Shown here one piece after another: positions 40,201 to 50,179 of a stretch of DNA of 64,000 bases; within the stretch, counting starts at the first letter, position 1, and each line of letters opens with the position of its first letter. The position numbers and the translations under genes are program-made. The DNA comes from Agapetus fuscipes (Eukaryota > Arthropoda > Insecta > Trichoptera > Glossosomatidae). The notes under the pieces were generated by a model. The model was not told the origin of the DNA, searched no databases, and saw nothing but the letters and a program-made list of their open reading frames with translations. The stretch spans positions 1,422,201 to 1,486,200 of the forward strand of contig OX637359.1 in assembly GCA_951799405.1 (NCBI GenBank). The letters are read 5' to 3'.

Positions 40201-43200
40201 TCTTCCTTGGAGCAGTCGAAATGCAAGTTGAAAGAGGATGTGAAAGTACGGTTGAATCAGATTGGTGAAATTGTGAAAGAATGCAATATTTAAAGCGAAT
40301 GTAAGAAGTATGCAAGGATAGAAAGAAATGGCGGTTGATCTGTGATGTTGGCGGCTAGGGTTTGTTAAAGTTAAATTGGTTTTATGATTTAGTTTTTTTT
40401 TTTATGTCCATGTATGGGTTCTAAATGAATGCGGAGTAAAAGAAAGCGTGAAAGTGAAAGTTCAAAGAAGTGTGATGCGATGGTTTGGACATATTGAAAG
40501 GATGAATGAAGACCGACTGACAAAAAGAGTGTATTGTTATGTAAATATAAATATTGAAATAAGTATGGGTAGTTATAGTGTTATGTAAATATAAATATTG
40601 AAATAAGTATGGGTAGTTATAGTTATAAGAATCCTCAAAAGTATTGGTAGGTAAGATCGATAATTATGTATAAGTGTAGAATTCTCTAGGCTAAGTAGGT
40701 ATTTGTTATAATTATTGGAATACTGTATTACATTTGTAGGTAGGATTTTGGTTGTATCTCTAGGTAGTACGTGAAGCGTCGAGAAGTAATAATTACTCTG
40801 GAACCGTCTGGCGACTTTAGTTCTGGATCATACTGCTCTGAAGAGTATAAAGGTGCGAATGGCCTGCAGAGCGGGCCAGTATCATAGCGACTAACAAACA
40901 CATCGAAGCCATCTGATCAGTGAACCGAAACCAAGTAGAATAATCGAGAAAGTAGTGTGAAAATAAATATTGTAACAGTGTAAAATAAATAAGTTTTAAA
41001 GGAGACCTGTGTATTTTTAATTTGGAAAGACAATTGAACCCTAATTTCGTAACAGTATAAAGGGAATGTAACAGGTAAGCGTGGAAGGGGAAGACCTAGG
41101 AAACAATGGATTGATCAGATAAATGAGATTGCGAATGAATGGAATTTACAGAGTGGAAACAAGAGAAGAGCATGCATGAAAAGAGTGATGAAATTAGATG
41201 AGATGAAAGAAGTATGCAAGGACAGAGTCAAGTGGAGGCACTTGTGTGGAGGTACTGGCCACCCCTAGAGGAAAGGCGGCAGGATACAAGACAAGACAAG
41301 ACAAGTATATATTGTTATTAATTGATTTAAAAAATGTAATTTGTCATGTATGTTCCTTGACTTATAGGTTGTTATGCGGCTGACCACCAATAATATAAAA
41401 AATTGGTTCACTTTGCCAATGTCACCCCTGTTTCAGGGAAGGACGGCAAGAGTTGCAAGGCTTATGTTCATTTGAGATTGGGTTTTTATATTGTAGGTCC
41501 ACATGCGGCATGTGTTAGCGCGAAATTATAAATATCTGCTTGTGGGAATGCATTTAATTTAGATCTTGAATGATATATATCTTTGCAGCTTAGATTAGAT
41601 TAGATTAGAATGTAAAAGAAGGAAATGCATGAAAAATTACATTGAATTCTTAAATTACATGAATTAAAAAACTAAATGTTTTTAGTTTACAATTTTTTTG
41701 AAGGAATTCAAAGAAAACACTGTTTATTTTCACTCAAATACATTTAAAAAGATTAAAATCTTTAAATAAATTACAAACGCGTTTTCGACCTAGTAGGTCA
41801 TCATCAGGTATCTAATAAATAAAATCTAATAAATAAAATAAAATCTAATAAATGTTTTTATTTTCACAATGAGTATAATGCTCGAGTGATTTCATTCTTT
41901 AGCAAGTCATTGATGGGAGCCAACTGTGAACTGTGGCAGCAAACAAAAAATTTAATCTTACAATAAGAAATGAAACACAGAGAGTTTTTTTTACAAATTT
42001 CTTGAAAATTAAGTGACTTTCATCAACATAATAAAAATGTTTTTCACTCTGTAAATATAAACCTAAATGCAAAGAACTTCCTCTCAGCAAGAGGAATAAT
42101 TGTAGTTTTACCTGTAGTACTTGGTCCAGCCATTGACAGCCCACAGCCGTAACCTTGAGAAGTCGGTGCCGTGCGTCTTCTTGGGCTGCAGATGCAGGTG
42201 ATCCAGCACGTGGAGGAGGTGGTCCCAGTTCTGCATCAGGAAGATCTCCGTCTGGTCCAGGATCAGGAGTTCCACAGACGCCAGGAAGTCAAAGTCGCGG
42301 TCCTCCTCTCCCTCGGCACCGACTACCACTCGCAGACCCAGTGGAGAGGCTATGATCAGGTCAGAGGAGTAGAAATCGGAGTACAGCTGAAAATGGTAAG
42401 AAGAGGTTATGAATGAGTGCGGTATAAAAGACATTAAAAATTAAAGTAAGCTCAGCACAAATTCCATAGAAAAAAAAATTGTGACATCCCATGGCAGGTT
42501 TGATATTGAAACGACAAATATTTTATTTGTTGCTAAAGCCCCTAGAAAAGTGATGTATGCATGCCGAGAAAAAAACCAGTTTTCAACTTCGTTTTGAGTC
42601 CATTAAAATTCTTAGCTGCCAACATTGCAGATTGCCATTTTTTCCAGTCCTTACAAACATACATAGAAAACCATATGTTTTTACCTTCAGTGACTTTTTA
42701 GTGATAGAAATCCCCATTTTAAAAGTGTCGTCCGTGTTGCCAGAAAAGGTCATCTCATAATCCTCGGGCTTAGCGTTTCTTTTCGGCATTATCAGCTCTC
42801 CACCAGTGAAGTCGCTCTCGAACCGATTCTTATTGATGACCTGACTAGAGTCCCCCGGCACCACAATATCAATAATCATCTTCACAATCCTATAAGCGGC
42901 ATCCTTGAACGGCACAACAATGATAACCTTCGGCCTCACTAGCCCCTGATCCCTAAATTCATCCGGCACTTCGTTCTTCTTCGAAAGCCTCGCATTGTGA
43001 TGCAGAATCTTCGTTCTCGTCTTCAATAGATGATTAACAGCGTGCAAACAATAAACAAACCTAATCTCTTCGCTATTCACAAACGATCTCTCCGGATAGT
43101 ACAAATCTTGGTAATTATTCATCACAGAAAACAACTCTTTTTGTATCGGAGTCAACTTGTCTTCGACCTCACATTCTCTCCGTATCAAATTCACTTGATT

Positions 43201-44999
43201 TGCAGGCGAAATATTGGAATGAATGGTATTTTTAATATGCAGCTTATTCCAATCTACTGATGTGATCTTTTGTGGAATTTTCCCTCGTTTTACGTAATTC
43301 TTGGGCTCTAAAATGGTAACGCTTTTCTTGTCGTTACTCTCCTTTTGTGGGTCAAACTTTGGGATCTGGACAATTAGCCTTCCTAGATTAGGCCAGGCCA
43401 GATTGCTGGTTTCTACATTCTGTGGTTGATTGGTGACAGAGTTCAGGGTGGAGAGAGACAGCTCGTCTCTCAGGTGCTGCGTGAACGGGTCTTCAGGCTC
43501 AGTTGCTGTGTCGTCTTTTTCAGTTTCAATGTCTATCTCTTTGTCCTCTATGGCTTCTTCCACCTAGAAAGACACAATATTAAGATCAATTTTAACACTC
43601 TTAATAGATAATTACTGGTCCGTAGTCTAGTGGGTAGGGCTTCAGACTCATAAATGGCAGGTTGTGGGTTTGTATCTTGGTGGAGCACAAAAAAATACCA
43701 TTTACATTTTCAAATATGCTCTTCGCAGGGTTGAAAAATTCATATAGCTTTACCAAAGGTCCATCCAGCCTTACTGCAACTGGGTCTTGCTAGAGTATTG
43801 GCGCTTTCTATAACAACGATCAAGCTCGCAGAGGGGGGATCTTGAGGTGTGATTTACACAAAAACAGCGCTCACCAAATAGATCATCCCAAGATTATTAT
43901 TATAAATGAGATTTGCAATTATACACTGTTTTCTTTTTTTACCCAGAGTGGCCCAGGGCAGTGGAAAGATCTATATCGGGATGGCTGGACAGTCGTGGGG
44001 TAGGAGTGTGGGAATGGAAGTGGCAGCTGGAATAGACAGACAGCGCAGGCCGTGTTCATCAAGGAGGCCAAGATCCACTCTGGGTTCCACGTTTCACTAA
44101 AGACTAGCCACAAAGGTGCATCCAGCCTCACAGCAATTGGATTTTGCTTGCAAAATTAGCCCTGACAAGCGATGAACAAGCATGCAGAGGGCCCTTGGCA
44201 GGTGATTCACACTAAACAAATCAACCTAAATTATTATCCCTGTTTTAAAGAAACCCAGTGAGAGTTGCAGGGTTTCTGTTCATTTCAGCTTTGACTTTTA
44301 TTTGTAAGTACACATGCAGAGCATGTAACCGCAAACTTACATGTGTCTGCTTGTCGACATGCATCAAATATAAATCTTAAATATTAATATATCGTTAACT
44401 GTTGAAATAATACAAACCTCAATTTCTTGCTCAGATCCATCATCCTCGCTTTCCGACATTTTTCCATCCTTCACCTCCTCGTTAGCATTCACCTCCATCT
44501 CCTCAGAACTACTAGACGCATCAGAATCACTGCTATCGTCTTCATCATCATCCATTGCTTCTTCTTCTTCCATACTTTCCGATCCATCTTCGCTGTCCTT
44601 CGATTCCTCCACAGTCTCCATGCTTTCATCCACTTCTGAACCTTCCTCCGATTCAGACTCTTCACTGCTCTCAATAGCGACCAGCTTCTTAGTGTTCCCT
44701 CCATTCTCAGTAAACGTAGACATCAATTTCTGAATAGGATCCACAATCTCTTCTTCAGACTCTGAAGTTTCATATTGTTCTTCAATTTTCTTATCCAATT
44801 CCTTCTTCTTACTCAATTCTTCCTTCACCCAATTCTTATCCCTGTATCTGTTAAAGCAGAACGCTTTCTTTCCTCCGCTTTGGCCGTCTTTTTTCTTTTT
44901 AAATGCACCCTGGCGATCTTTCGTACCGCGGAAGTTGCCTTTGCGTTTTTCTGGACCTTTGCGGCCACCGCCTCTGTTTTTTCTCCCGCCACCCCTCAT
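37215..44999 (-). CDS. UTP25: UTP25 small-subunit processome component (DIEXF)
   Basis: Seven exons: 44999-44418, 43563-42685, 42386-42112, 39703-39548, 38465-38270, 37971-37795, 37379-37215, joined in phase to 809 residues (human about 756). The N-terminus is Arg/Gly/Lys-rich ([15 protein letters not shown]), followed by a long Glu/Ser/Asp tract (about 95-195). The conserved core contains [19 protein letters not shown], the [20 protein letters not shown] segment, [51 protein letters not shown] and [19 protein letters not shown], ending THMFMTGD. The family is a helicase-like fold without working ATPase motifs, acts in the nucleolus in 18S rRNA maturation, and is known as digestive organ expansion factor in zebrafish. 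The exon 4/5 junction uses a GC donor (AG|GCAAGT). Exon 6's 3' part is tandemly repeated in intron 6. Divergent from the zinc-finger gene. Confidence 0.95.
37455..37860 (-). repeat. UTP25: 94-bp tandem repeat carrying UTP25 exon 6 end and donor
   Basis: The last ~60 bp of exon 6, its donor (CAG|GTAAAC) and ~35 bp of intron are repeated downstream in three nearly identical full copies and one partial. Donors lie at about 37794, 37700, 37606 and 37512 (94-bp steps). The unit is not a multiple of three, so use of a downstream donor changes the frame. Confidence 0.9.
38929..39245 (-). mobile_element. Jockey-like LINE end plus SINE B body (UTP25 intron 4)
   Basis: 38929-39115 is a minus-strand Jockey-like C-terminus with T-run (tail) and the same [19 protein letters not shown] reading as 34597-34846. 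39128-39245 is a family-B body. Confidence 0.7.
39255..39480 (-). pseudogene. RTE-like LINE coding remnant
   Basis: Reverse-strand, frameshifted 3' part of the RTE-like ORF, in UTP25 intron 4 close to the GC donor at 39548. Confidence 0.55.
39968..40224. mobile_element. Unclassified TIR element, copy 2
   Basis: Terminal repeats CGACTGCTCCAAG..AAG at 39968 and, inverted, CTTCCTTGGAGCAGTCG ending at about 40221, with AAAT on both flanks. Interior matches 1935-2180 in opposite orientation. Confidence 0.6.
40225..41608 (+). mobile_element. RTE-like LINE copies, one split by a solo LTR
   Basis: 40225-40420 is one short RTE 3' end. A second copy begins at about 40430 ([20 protein letters not shown]), is cut at 40534 inside codon context RVY|KGNV, resumes at 41059 and runs through [21 protein letters not shown] to CGGTGHP, then the family-L 3' UTR and (GATTA)n tail to 41608. 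The reading frame is intact across the LTR insertion if the LTR and one target copy are removed. Confidence 0.85.
40535..41054 (+). mobile_element. Solo LTR of the Gag-macrodomain element family
   Basis: Same LTR as 19049-19519 and 22549-23019, in plus orientation, with TG...CA ends and a GTAT duplication at 40531-40534 and 41055-41058. The first 44 bp of the LTR are tandemly duplicated (40535-40578 and 40579-40622), and scattered substitutions show it is older than the full element. Confidence 0.9.
41771..41810 (-). ncRNA. Hammerhead ribozyme-like motif (e)
   Basis: Reverse strand: stem I TAC/GTA, core CTGATGA, extra T, stem II GACCT-ACT-AGGTC, GAA, stem III AACG/CGTT, cleavage-site T. The conserved core is intact apart from the extra base before stem II. 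Lies in UTP25 intron 3. Confidence 0.6.
43615..43895 (+). mobile_element. SINE family A (UTP25 intron 1)
   Basis: Head with TAGTCTAGTGG and GGTTTGTATC (decayed B box), full body. Partial relatives at 44100-44220, then a family-L fragment 44243-44400. Confidence 0.75.
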
Positions 45000-45337
45000 T
45001 TCAAAACTTAAACTTTTCTGTGTGCGTAATTTAAGTTTCTAGAAGTTTTCTTTGCAAATACTGCGAACACGCCTTTACATAGAAAATATTTTAACCTCAA
45101 AATCTACATAAACGTCAAAAGAAATAATAAAAAGAGAGTGGCAATCTAACAAATATATTTATCCCCACAATAGGACTCGACTTATTTTTGAAGCAAATGT
45201 CAAAACTAGCACCGAGGTGTACGTAGCACACATAAATCCGCATTTGTTGTTTTTCTCAATTCACCTCAATTTTTCCTCATCGGTTTTGATTTGTGTTTCT
45301 GCAGTCCTAAATATTGGATTGTTGTTTATTTATTTAA
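45000..45337. promoter_or_regulatory. Shared upstream region of UTP25 and zinc-finger gene
   Basis: 338 bp between the divergent start codons. Both 5' UTRs must fit here, which implies a compact bidirectional promoter. No TATA box at a convincing position; a 'ttttctcaattcacctcaatttttcctcatcgg' stretch lies centrally. No repeat has entered this interval, unlike the introns on both sides. Confidence 0.6.
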
Positions 45338-48300
45338 ATGGATGTTGCTGTGAAGCTTGAGAAGGAGCCAGACTCGCATTTTGTGGATGCACAAACAGAG
45401 TTTCCATACGAAATAGACATTGTCGAGAACGATGTGAAAGAAGAGAGATTGTCCCATGAAAAAGAATGGAAAGTCGAGGACTCTGAACAGATTGTTGTAA
45501 GGACTAAAAGTTCTGCCCTATCTCATGGCTTGCCGATAAATTACTTGGTTATTGATGAAAAAAATATAGAAAAAACTGGTAGGACATTTTATCCATCTTT
45601 TTTGTATACCTAACTTGTTGCAGCATAATATGTATGGAATCTAGACCAGTCCTTAGTCTAGTGGTCAACGCTTTGGAATCGAAGGACTGTGGGCTCGATT
45701 CAAGGTGGAGCATAATATATATATATATATTTTTCATTTTTCTAAAATGCTTTTCGCTTGGGTTGAAATATTCATTTGCCTGTACTCATTGAACAATGAG
45801 GTCCACACATGGTTTGACATAGACAATATTGTGACGTCACCCGGCCGGGTTGCTAGGGAAAAAGCAAACATACTTTGGTATTGGTTGCCAAGGACGGTAG
45901 TCCCTAACAAGACTGACGTTTGCTGACCGAGAAAAGAGTTCCTAATTCGAAAATGTTCTGAGTCCATCTGAGAGCCTTTTGTTTACAAATCACTTTTTAC
46001 GAGCCCTCTGTGAGCTTGGTCGTAGCTATAGAATGTGCTAATTCCCATCCAAAACCCAGTTGCTGTAAGGCTAGATGATTTGGGGACCGTTTTTTTTTTT
46101 TATAGATTTGTGAAGAGGAATGCAATTCACTAACCTATTCTGTCTGGCCAGAAACAGGTATTAATATCATCAATTAATAATTCATTATTGTTTATTTTAA
46201 TGAATTATTAATGAATAATCACCCAATAACATCTGTTGAACCAGGGTCAAATGACCCAGGCGGGAATCGAACTAACGTTGTTCTATTCCAAACACGCTAG
46301 AAAGATCAGCCCACTTGGCCCCCTCGGCTATAACACCGATTCTTTGATAAAGGCATATTATTTTTTCAACCCAGCTAAGAGTATATTTTGTAAATTCAAT
46401 GATAATTTTTTTGTGCTCTGCCGGGAATCGAAACTATTACCTCACTAAATCAATGTTAAATTTACAGATGATAGTCAGACAAATGATTCAGCCAAGGTGG
46501 ATCATGTGTGCCGTGCCTGCAGCTACAAGGTCAATCAAAAGAGACTCCTGAGGATCCATCAGTTGTTCAGTTGCTGCAATTTAAAGAGTGCATATAGAAG
46601 TAGAAGTATTCAAGAAACAAGAAACAGCCATATAACCTCGACGAGTGGGCCATCCACTTTATCAGATCAACAAAGAAGAAATAATAACAATAGTGAGGAA
46701 GAAAAGACACAAACAGATCAAGATAAAAATGTAACAACTTCTCCGAACACAAAACTATATTCTTGCGATAAATGTGGCTATAAATCAATGTCACAATCAG
46801 ATTTAAATAGACACTTAAAAAGTCATCCTGACAAGAATTTCTCATGTGATCAGTGCGAATATAAAACTACAAATGCAAGCACTTTAAAATGTCACAAAAT
46901 CAAACACTCTGAAGAAAAACCATTCGCATGTGATCAGTGTGACTTTAAAACTTCGTGGGCATCGTGCTTAAAGAAGCATAAATTTAAACACACTGGGATC
47001 AAACCGATTGCTTGTGATCAGTGCGATTTTAAAACTACATTGTTGTCAGCTTTAAAAAATCACAAATTCCAACATTCTGGAATGCAAAAGAAGCAACTTT
47101 CTTGCGATCAATGCGATTACACAACTGCATATCGTACACATTTAAAAACTCACAAACTTAAACATTCCGGACAAAAAGCGTTTGCTTGTGATCAGTGTCA
47201 TTATAGATCTAGGGCTCTGGGAGATTTGAAAAAACATTCTTTGATACACACCGGAGATAAACCGTACGCTTGTGACCAGTGTAATCATTCAACCAGAACT
47301 TTCTCGGATTTGAGAAGACATAAATACATGCACACCGGAAACAAGCCATTCGCTTGTGATTTGTGCGAATTCACTACAACCGTATTTGCAAATTTGAAAA
47401 CGCATCAATTTTTACACACTGGAAATAAACCATTCGCTTGCGATCACTGCGATTTCACTACTGCAATAATGGCAAATTTAAAAACGCATAAATATGCACA
47501 CACCGGAGCCAAACCTTTTGCTTGTGATGAGTGCGAATATAGAACTACAAGTGCAGGGTATTTGACGAAACATAAAGTTAAACATTCTGGACTTAAACCG
47601 TTTACTTGCGATCAGTGTGATCATAGAACTAGAACCATATCAGAGATGAAAAGGCACAAATACTCACATACTGGACATAAACCATTTGCTTGTGATCAGT
47701 GTGAATACCGAGGTGCACAGGCTTCTGATTTAAATAAACATAGTTTTATACACACCGGTAAAAAACCATTGGCTTGCAATCAGTGTGATTTTACTACTGC
47801 CATAATGTCAAATTTGAAAACTCATAAATTTGTACACTCGGGAAACAAACCGTTCGCTTGTGACGAGTGTGAATATAGAGCTTCAACAGTTGCAGATTTG
47901 AAAAAACATAAATTAATACACACCGGAGACAGACCGTTTGCTTGCGATCAATGCGAATTCACCACAATAACAATTTCAAATTTAAATAAACATAAATTCA
48001 CTCATACAGGATACAAACCATTCGCTTGTGATTTGTGCGATTTCACGACTTCAATGTTGTCAAATTTAAAAACGCATAAGTTTACACACACTGGATACAA
48101 ACCGTTCGCTTGCGATCAATGCGATTATAGAACTACAACGAGATCGGATTTGAAAAAGCACGAATTCAAGCACTCAGGGCACAAACCGTATGCTTGTGAA
48201 CAGTGTGACTTTAAATCTGCGACAGTGTCAAATTTGAGAGTGCATTTATTAAAACACACTGGAGATAAACCATTCGCTTGTGATCAGTGCGATTACAGAG

Positions 48301-48389
48301 CTGCTCGTTCAGATACTTTAAAAAAGCATAAAGCAACACACACTGAACTTACACCTTACTCATTTAATACCTTAAATGATTATCAGTAA
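45338..48389 (+). CDS. C2H2 zinc-finger protein with 19 fingers
   Basis: Two exons, 45338-45578 and 46468-48389 (AAAACTG|GTAGGA and TTTACAG|ATGATAG), giving 720 residues. Exon 1 encodes an acidic leader with no recognised domain (not a ZAD). Exon 2 starts with a lone Cys pair finger C95/C98 (VCRACSYKVNQKRLLRIHQL, ending in Cys instead of the last His). After a Ser/Asn-rich linker comes an uninterrupted array of 19 C2H2 fingers from C180 to about residue 705, mostly of the form FACDQCDY-x3-SDLKKHK with HTG-x-KPFACD linkers. Tandem arrays with such linkers bind DNA; the target is unknown. The array sits in one exon. Fingers are close to each other in sequence, which suggests expansion by duplication. 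The intron carries SINE A, family C and SINE D copies. Confidence 0.93.
45640..46345. mobile_element. SINE A (+), family C (+), SINE D (-) in zinc-finger intron
   Basis: 45640-45790 is the head part of SINE A with an (AT)n run; 45820-45985 is family C ('gtgacgtcacccggccgggttgctaggg'); 45995-46085 is a reverse SINE A piece; 46106-46345 is minus-strand SINE D with head at 46250-46345. Confidence 0.65.
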
Positions 48390-48449
48390 AAAAACAATCA
48401 TAATATTATATTGACTGATGTAAAATATCTTTGTAAAATTAAGAAGTAT

Positions 48450-48835
48450 TGAATCTAAGGTCAGGGGTTTGATTCCCGGCAAAGCCCAAAAAATATCATT
48501 TAACTTTCAATGGTGCTGTTCACTGAGAATTTTTTTTTTTTTTTGAAAATTTAACATCCCTTTATCATAAACCGGTCACCACAGAATCCATTCATTCCTG
48601 AGACACAGGTTTTTCCTAGTTCAGGCACATTTATTTATTTTCAAGTTAAAAAGCTGCACCCTATGTAAATCTTCTGTAAAACCCTTTTATGGATAAATTA
48701 TTATTATTATTATTCAGTCTTGGAGTAACTGGGTCTTGCTTGTACAGTTGAAACTATGTATAGCGTCCACCGATCTCGCAGATGAACTCTTGAGGTAGGA
48801 TTTACACAAAAACAGGGCTCATTTCATTATATTAT
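48450..48835 (+). mobile_element. SINE family A, decayed
   Basis: B-box-like GGTTTGATTCCCGGC at 48464, then scattered body blocks to 'aaaacagggctca' at 48830, interrupted by unrelated AT-rich sequence. Confidence 0.5.
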
Positions 48836-49035
48836 TTTGTACTTTCACTCTCAGATTCTCATTTATACTACACTCATTATAGACCCTATCATTCAGAGTA
48901 TTATCAGTCATTCCTCTTAAATGTAAAAATGAAATGTGCATATATTTAATATTTAGTGCTGACTATTACATAAGGCATTATATAAGAAGAAATGATCAGT
49001 TTTCTACCTTATCTTATATGTAGATATATTATCTG

Positions 49036-49240
49036 TGTTCCCATACCAATTTAATCCAGCTAGGTTTATTCAAAACCAACATCAATCGCCACTTCCTCTC
49101 AGTGTCTCAAAACAAAGCCAACACAACACTACACAGCTAAGAGCCCTGCTACAAAGGACCATACATCAATTGCCAAATAACCAACACCTCTGCGCTACTC
49201 TCAGAAGTGTTATAGACCCTCAGACTTGTTTATGAGGGCT
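49036..49240 (+). pseudogene. Jockey-like LINE C-terminus, diverged
   Basis: 'gtgttcccataccaatttaatcc', 'ttcaaaaccaacatcaatcgccacttcct' and 'aacacctctgcgc' match 34597-34846. Confidence 0.55.
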
Positions 49241-49432
49241 AAAAACTAAATAAATGTACCTATTCCATAAGATGATGTCTATAATATTCTAATGTATTGA
49301 ATATTTAACTACAATAAAGTATTGGAAATTAAAAATATAAAACCTGTGTAATTATATTATGTTGTACAATTATGTGCAGTTACGAACAGCGAGCGACCAT
49401 GAAGATAACGAAAACCACCATGTCGCTATAAC

Positions 49433-49477
49433 TTGCCTTGAAAATGCTTTCTGCTCGTGAAAGCGAAACGTCGGCAG
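49433..49477 (+). ncRNA. Hammerhead ribozyme-like motif (f)
   Basis: Stem I TTGCC/GGCAG, core TTGAAAA, extra T, stem II GCTTTC/GAAAGC with 7-base loop, GAA, AC/GT stem III, C. The stems are good, but the core has two changes (C3 to U, G8 to A) that should abolish cleavage. Confidence 0.5.
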
Positions 49478-49599
49478 ATAAAAAGGCTGCAAATAGACCA
49501 TGGCTTATAGCCTGATAAACCACAAAAACAATTTGTTAAACTGTGCTTTATTTGAAAATCTCAACCCGAAAGTTCTTCTCTTGCTAATGGCATCAACAT

Positions 49600-49700
49600 C
49601 ATGTAAAGGGAGTGCCTTGTTGTGCTAATCATTTGTATGTGTTGTTCGCCATCCTCTTATAAAGGCAGTGCCTTATTGTGCTTGCCATTTGTCTCTGTTG
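49600..49700. repeat. Two units of the 12170-12320 repeat
   Basis: 'gtaaagggagtgccttgttgtgcta' and 'taaaggcagtgccttattgtgct', same element as on the left of the window. Confidence 0.55.
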
Positions 49701-50179
49701 GTCACCATCTATTGGTCTTTTCTCAATTTGCCTACAAGGTGACAGGACGGCTTGAGATAGGAGGAATTAAAAGCCAAGGAAAAATTTGGACAGTAGCGCC
49801 ATCGCAAGGACGAGAGGGAAAGTATTTTATATAAGTAAAGAAAAAATATTTTAAAGCTAAGGGTTTGTGTGTTGACATTATGAAGATTCAATTTAAGAAA
49901 AGTGGCATGAAAATATAATGATGACACAAATAAGTACCTACAGCTTAGAAAGTACCTACTTACGCATAAAAATGAAGTTAAATCAAGGCGAAAAATGCTA
50001 CATCATGCCGCTAAACTGCTAACCATCACGCTGAGGGAAATTTGCATTTCGAATGTCCCAACCACGTTCCAGAAAAAGTAAAAAAAAACAGTGTGGTTAT
50101 TGGTTGCTAAGGACCCTAGTCACATTGATGTAAACGTTGACCCTCTTAGAAAAAGACATATAGGTATTTTGAAATTTAT

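Noticed and set aside
41575..41608. (TTAGAT/GATTA)n runs as telomere-like repeats
   Set aside because: They are short, end every family-L copy at the same place and do not match the insect TTAGG repeat. They are LINE 3' tails.
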